NCBI GenBank assembly: GCA_012862575.1
Contig: BLSF01000020.1
Span: 62,001-126,000 of the forward strand
Source of the DNA: Parietichytrium sp. I65-24A
Lineage: Eukaryota; Sar; Bigyra; Thraustochytrida; Thraustochytriidae
Length of the DNA: 64,000 nucleotides
Reading direction: 5' to 3'
Shown: one piece after another, positions 61,460-64,000 of the stretch
How the letters are laid out: each line of letters begins with the position of its first letter
Numbering within the stretch: position 1 is the stretch's first letter
Notes under the pieces: generated by a model
Told to the model about the DNA's origin: nothing
The model's database searches: none
What the model saw: only the letters and a program-made list of their open reading frames with translations
Made by a program: the position numbers and the translations under genes

Positions 61460-62101
61460 TTAGTCCAACGGCAAGCATCCGCGAAGAGGCTTGAGGAGAA
61501 CTTTGAGAGGAAAGCCGCGGTGATGATGGTGGTGCGCCATGTGAGGTTGCAAAGTTTGAATGTGCTCGGAGGACTCTGGTTCCGAAGACTTGGCTTCCGG
61601 GCACGTTGTATCCAGTTCAGATTCGCAGGTCCTCTCTTTAACGAGATCCTCCTCTGAAGTTTCTTCCGGTCCAGCATGCTCTGCGGCAGCGGATTTAGGC
61701 GCCTCGACCTCCTCTGCGCTCTCGTCCATCTCTTCCAAAAAGTCGGACAGGTATTCTTCACTGGTCATTGTAGTCTCCGAGGACGCGTCGTCGTCCTCCG
61801 TTGAGTCGAACTCGATCAGCTCCGGGACGACACTGTCGTCTTGAAGCAAGAGCTCGCTCTCATCGGTTTCGTAGGTGATAAGTTTCGGGGCCTCCGAATC
61901 CTCCAGCCGGGGCCGCGGCGTCTCGTCCTTGATCTTCTTGTGCTTGTCCTTGGGCAAGAGGAATCCGGGAACGGTTTTGCGTGCGGACTCCGTCGTCATC
62001 CGCAGCGCGTCGCGGTAAAACACCCCGCGCTTGCGCGAGAACATGGCCCCCGCGAGGCCCACGTAGAAGACCGCTTGGGGTTGCTCTTCTGTGCCGCCCA
62101 T
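61460..62101 (-). CDS. Acidic protein with C-terminal histidine cluster, unknown
   Basis: 213 residues from an ATG. Codon choice is strongly GC-ending, so it is very likely a real gene. The N-terminal 50 residues are basic and partly hydrophobic (AVFYVGLAGAMFSRKRGVFY). The middle 110 residues are Glu/Asp/Ser-rich and probably disordered (FDSTEDDDASSETTMTSEEY). The C-terminus carries MAHHHHHRG and a basic-hydrophobic end (FPLKVLLKPLRGCLPLD). No domain or family is recognised. Two basic ends around an acidic centre would suit a binding scaffold, which is speculation. Confidence 0.7.
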   Translation of the reverse strand: MGGTEEQPQAVFYVGLAGAMFSRKRGVFYRDALRMTTESARKTVPGFLLPKDKHKKIKDETPRPRLEDSEAPKLITYETDESELLLQDDSVVPELIEFDSTEDDDASSETTMTSEEYLSDFLEEMDESAEEVEAPKSAAAEHAGPEETSEEDLVKERTCESELDTTCPEAKSSEPESSEHIQTLQPHMAHHHHHRGFPLKVLLKPLRGCLPLD

Positions 62102-62998
62102 TTTGTAAATTTCAATCTGTCTTCAATCCTCGGCTGAGGTTTGCTCGAGTGCTTTCAATTGTCGCAATCAGATGATCTGTCTGTCTGTCTGTCTGTCTGG
62201 TCGCATTCGGTGATTGCTCGTCCGACTCGCAAGCTCTTGGCTCTTCCAAGTTGGTTCTAGCTAACTTTGATCTTAGTTTCTTTCATTGAAAGTAGTTGAT
62301 TGATTGATTGATTGACTCAAAGTTAACGCCTTTTTGGCGGTACCCAGTACTCACTGTCAGTACAGTAACCTCGAAAAGTTGGGCTGGCTGTGCTGGCTGA
62401 CTGACACCCCATCCCAAAACCTTGTGTTCCAGGAAACTTCGCCCAGAATTGGACCTCGTTCCTGTGTCACAACTTGTAGCAGTTGTTGTTTCTTCACGAG
62501 AGCTTTCATGCTCGCAACTAACAGTTCACAGATCGCACTTCACAGTTGAGCTAATTCATACAAACCAATCGCGCCGCTTTGTTCGAGTTGGCCCAAAAAT
62601 TTCCAGCGCTAAATTGATCAATCAAACAAACTCATTTTTCAGTTCCGTTTTGAGTGTGCTTTCTCTCAAACATCAGTTTCAGAGACTCGGAAGGAGGAGG
62701 AGGCAGGAGGAGGCGATGTTCCAAAGCGCCGTCAGGCTATCCTTTGTCTTAAATCTCGACTAAGACTGGTGTGCACCGTTTGCGGGAACCTTCCTGCCAT
62801 TCCGCCGAGCTGCGTAGAATGAATAGAGTGGAATAGGTAAACAGTGGAATAGGCAAATAGGTAGGGAGAGGGACTGTTATAGTTTGTTCTAAAATGGATC
62901 GCACGATTTCGTGCGCTGATGGTTTTGTGGTTTGGCACTTGCGACGTTGCGACGAAAAAAGGAGAAGTATAATTATAATTCACTTTTGATCAATCAAG

Positions 62999-63277
62999 AT
63001 GAAAGGAACAGATTGGCTGGTTCTGATGAGTTACATAGGTATCAATTCGTTTTTCACGATGGAAGAAATGTATCATTTGATCGCGCGCGCCCCTGCTGCT
63101 TTTCGTTGCTTCTGTTCCGGGCCGGTTGCAGCTAAGCTTAGTCCAAGAGGCGCCGGAACGTTTCTCCATCTTTTATATTTGGGCCTCATCATGGTCCAAT
63201 TTCTTCGCCAGCTTCCGTCGAAGAAATTCTTTTCAAAACAATCCCACGTTGTAGATTCTAGGGAAAATCATTTCTAA
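62999..63277 (+). CDS. Doubtful small protein
   Basis: 92 residues from an ATG with a purine-rich context (CAAGATGAAAG). The product has one hydrophobic stretch (FLHLLYLGLIMVQFL) followed by basic residues. Codon use is mixed and no family is recognised. Confidence 0.25.
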   Translation: MKGTDWLVLMSYIGINSFFTMEEMYHLIARAPAAFRCFCSGPVAAKLSPRGAGTFLHLLYLGLIMVQFLRQLPSKKFFSKQSHVVDSRENHF

Positions 63278-63885
63278 AGAATAGTAAATTCTTTGTTTCG
63301 CAGTCAGTTCGCGCGATGCTCTGCTCTTCCACTTCACTCCCCACAGTCACGAGAGACATTCCTTGCTGTTTCCCAATACTTAGAACCTACCTACCATCCA
63401 CTAGTAGCTATTCTCGCATTGCTAGTAGACACTAACGATCGTTGAGACAAGCTGGAGCAACATTCTCCGCAGAAAAGTGCTAGCGATAGCGCCTACTGTG
63501 TTCTGGGGTTCTTAGATTGCGTTCCGCAGGTCTTCGAACCCTTAACTGTGGGGTGGTCCCACAGTGTTCTGCTCTGAAGGAGCCTTTATGCTTCTAGTTT
63601 TTCTTCATCTTTTCTTCTGTTTGTGCTGTTTCTCTTTTCTTTTCTTTCTTGTGCAGAATCGTTCCGGAGTCAATCATTCCATTTCAAAATTCGATTGATT
63701 TGCTTTCTTGATTGAAAATCAATTATTAAATGACTGTGGATTTTCGAGTCTGTCTTTACGTTACCGGTATTGTTTCTGTTCTGAAAGAACTTCTTCTGAT
63801 TCTGGATGATTCTTTGTTTGGCTTTTCATTGAACAACAATTCATCTTTTCTACTTTCTTTTCAATTCTCGATTTTGACTTTGTTT

Positions 63886-63916
63886 TGATTTTGGTTTTGG
63901 TTTTGGTTTTGGTTTG
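63886..63916. repeat. GGTTTT hexamer repeat
   Basis: About five units of GGTTTT. It lies inside the window and is not continued to its end. Confidence 0.85.
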
Positions 63917-64000
63917 CACGAGAGCGTTGCCAGAGTTGACAGAGTTGACGATTATCTCTAAAACGTTGTGGTGGCAGACGGCGTGTGTTTTGGTGGCCTT

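Larger units (their letters stand above)
62102..64000. other. Right-end intergenic region
   Basis: Contains TCTG tandem (62176-62200), GATT tandem (62298-62315) and a GGTTTT hexamer run (63886-63916). A TGACTGTGGA motif lies at 63731-63740. One small ATG frame is given separately. Nothing else is supported. Confidence 0.5.

Noticed and set aside
63886-63916. GGTTTT run as a telomere
   Set aside because: Only about five units, internal and followed by ordinary sequence.
1-64000. tRNA and rRNA genes, CRISPR arrays, transposons, LTR or virus-like elements
   Set aside because: I looked by eye for GGTTCGA-type tRNA boxes, conserved rRNA and snRNA cores, transposase or reverse-transcriptase motifs and terminal repeats, and found nothing convincing. 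A tRNAscan or Rfam run could still show small RNAs.

Overview
This is nuclear DNA of a single-celled eukaryote. Its large genes are almost all single open frames with no visible introns, they lie on both strands without operons, and the AT-richer spaces between them are full of four-base tandem repeats (GATT, GAAT, GACT, GGAT). Two proteins point to an organism that makes flagella: an ARMC2 homologue and a BART-domain protein of the ARL2BP/CFAP36 kind. A thraustochytrid/labyrinthulid-like stramenopile is my best guess. An intron-poor red alga such as Porphyridium would fit the compact genes but not the flagellar ones. The taxon is an inference. No rRNA, tRNA, CRISPR, viral element or transposon was recognised.

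Layout. 1-7551 has no long frame, but 1.8-2.6 kb reads well as one gene cut by very short introns. 7.5-11.8 kb holds two related bZIP transcription factors tail to tail. 11.8-19.0 kb is repeat-rich and nearly empty. 19.0-20.0 kb is a secreted amphipathic, cysteine-bearing protein of unknown function. ARMC2 (23.1-25.6 kb, minus) faces a tail-anchored TPR co-chaperone (27.4-28.7 kb, plus). An unknown helical protein and the BART protein follow on the minus strand.

33.0-43.7 kb is a protein-quality-control block. It contains RAD23, an endo-beta-N-acetylglucosaminidase (GH85) carrying two DM9 lectin-like modules, and a UBR1-type N-degron ubiquitin ligase. RAD23 is known to partner peptide:N-glycanase, and ENGase works in the same cytosolic glycan-removal route. 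The ENGase promoter has three near-identical repeats of about 47 bp, each with a heat-shock-element-like palindrome.

46.4-50.0 kb encodes the most unusual protein here, a cytochrome P450 domain fused to a lipoxygenase-like domain that has lost its iron-binding histidines. It is followed by a small unknown frame and a major-facilitator transporter. 53.6-62.1 kb carries a 99-residue orphan, a serine beta-lactamase-like hydrolase, a short-chain dehydrogenase, a phytanoyl-CoA hydroxylase with a peroxisomal PTS2 signal, and an acidic orphan. The last 1.9 kb shows only repeats and one doubtful small frame.

Start codons were chosen as the first in-frame ATG. Several frames can be extended upstream only through GTG or TTG, and those extensions were not used.
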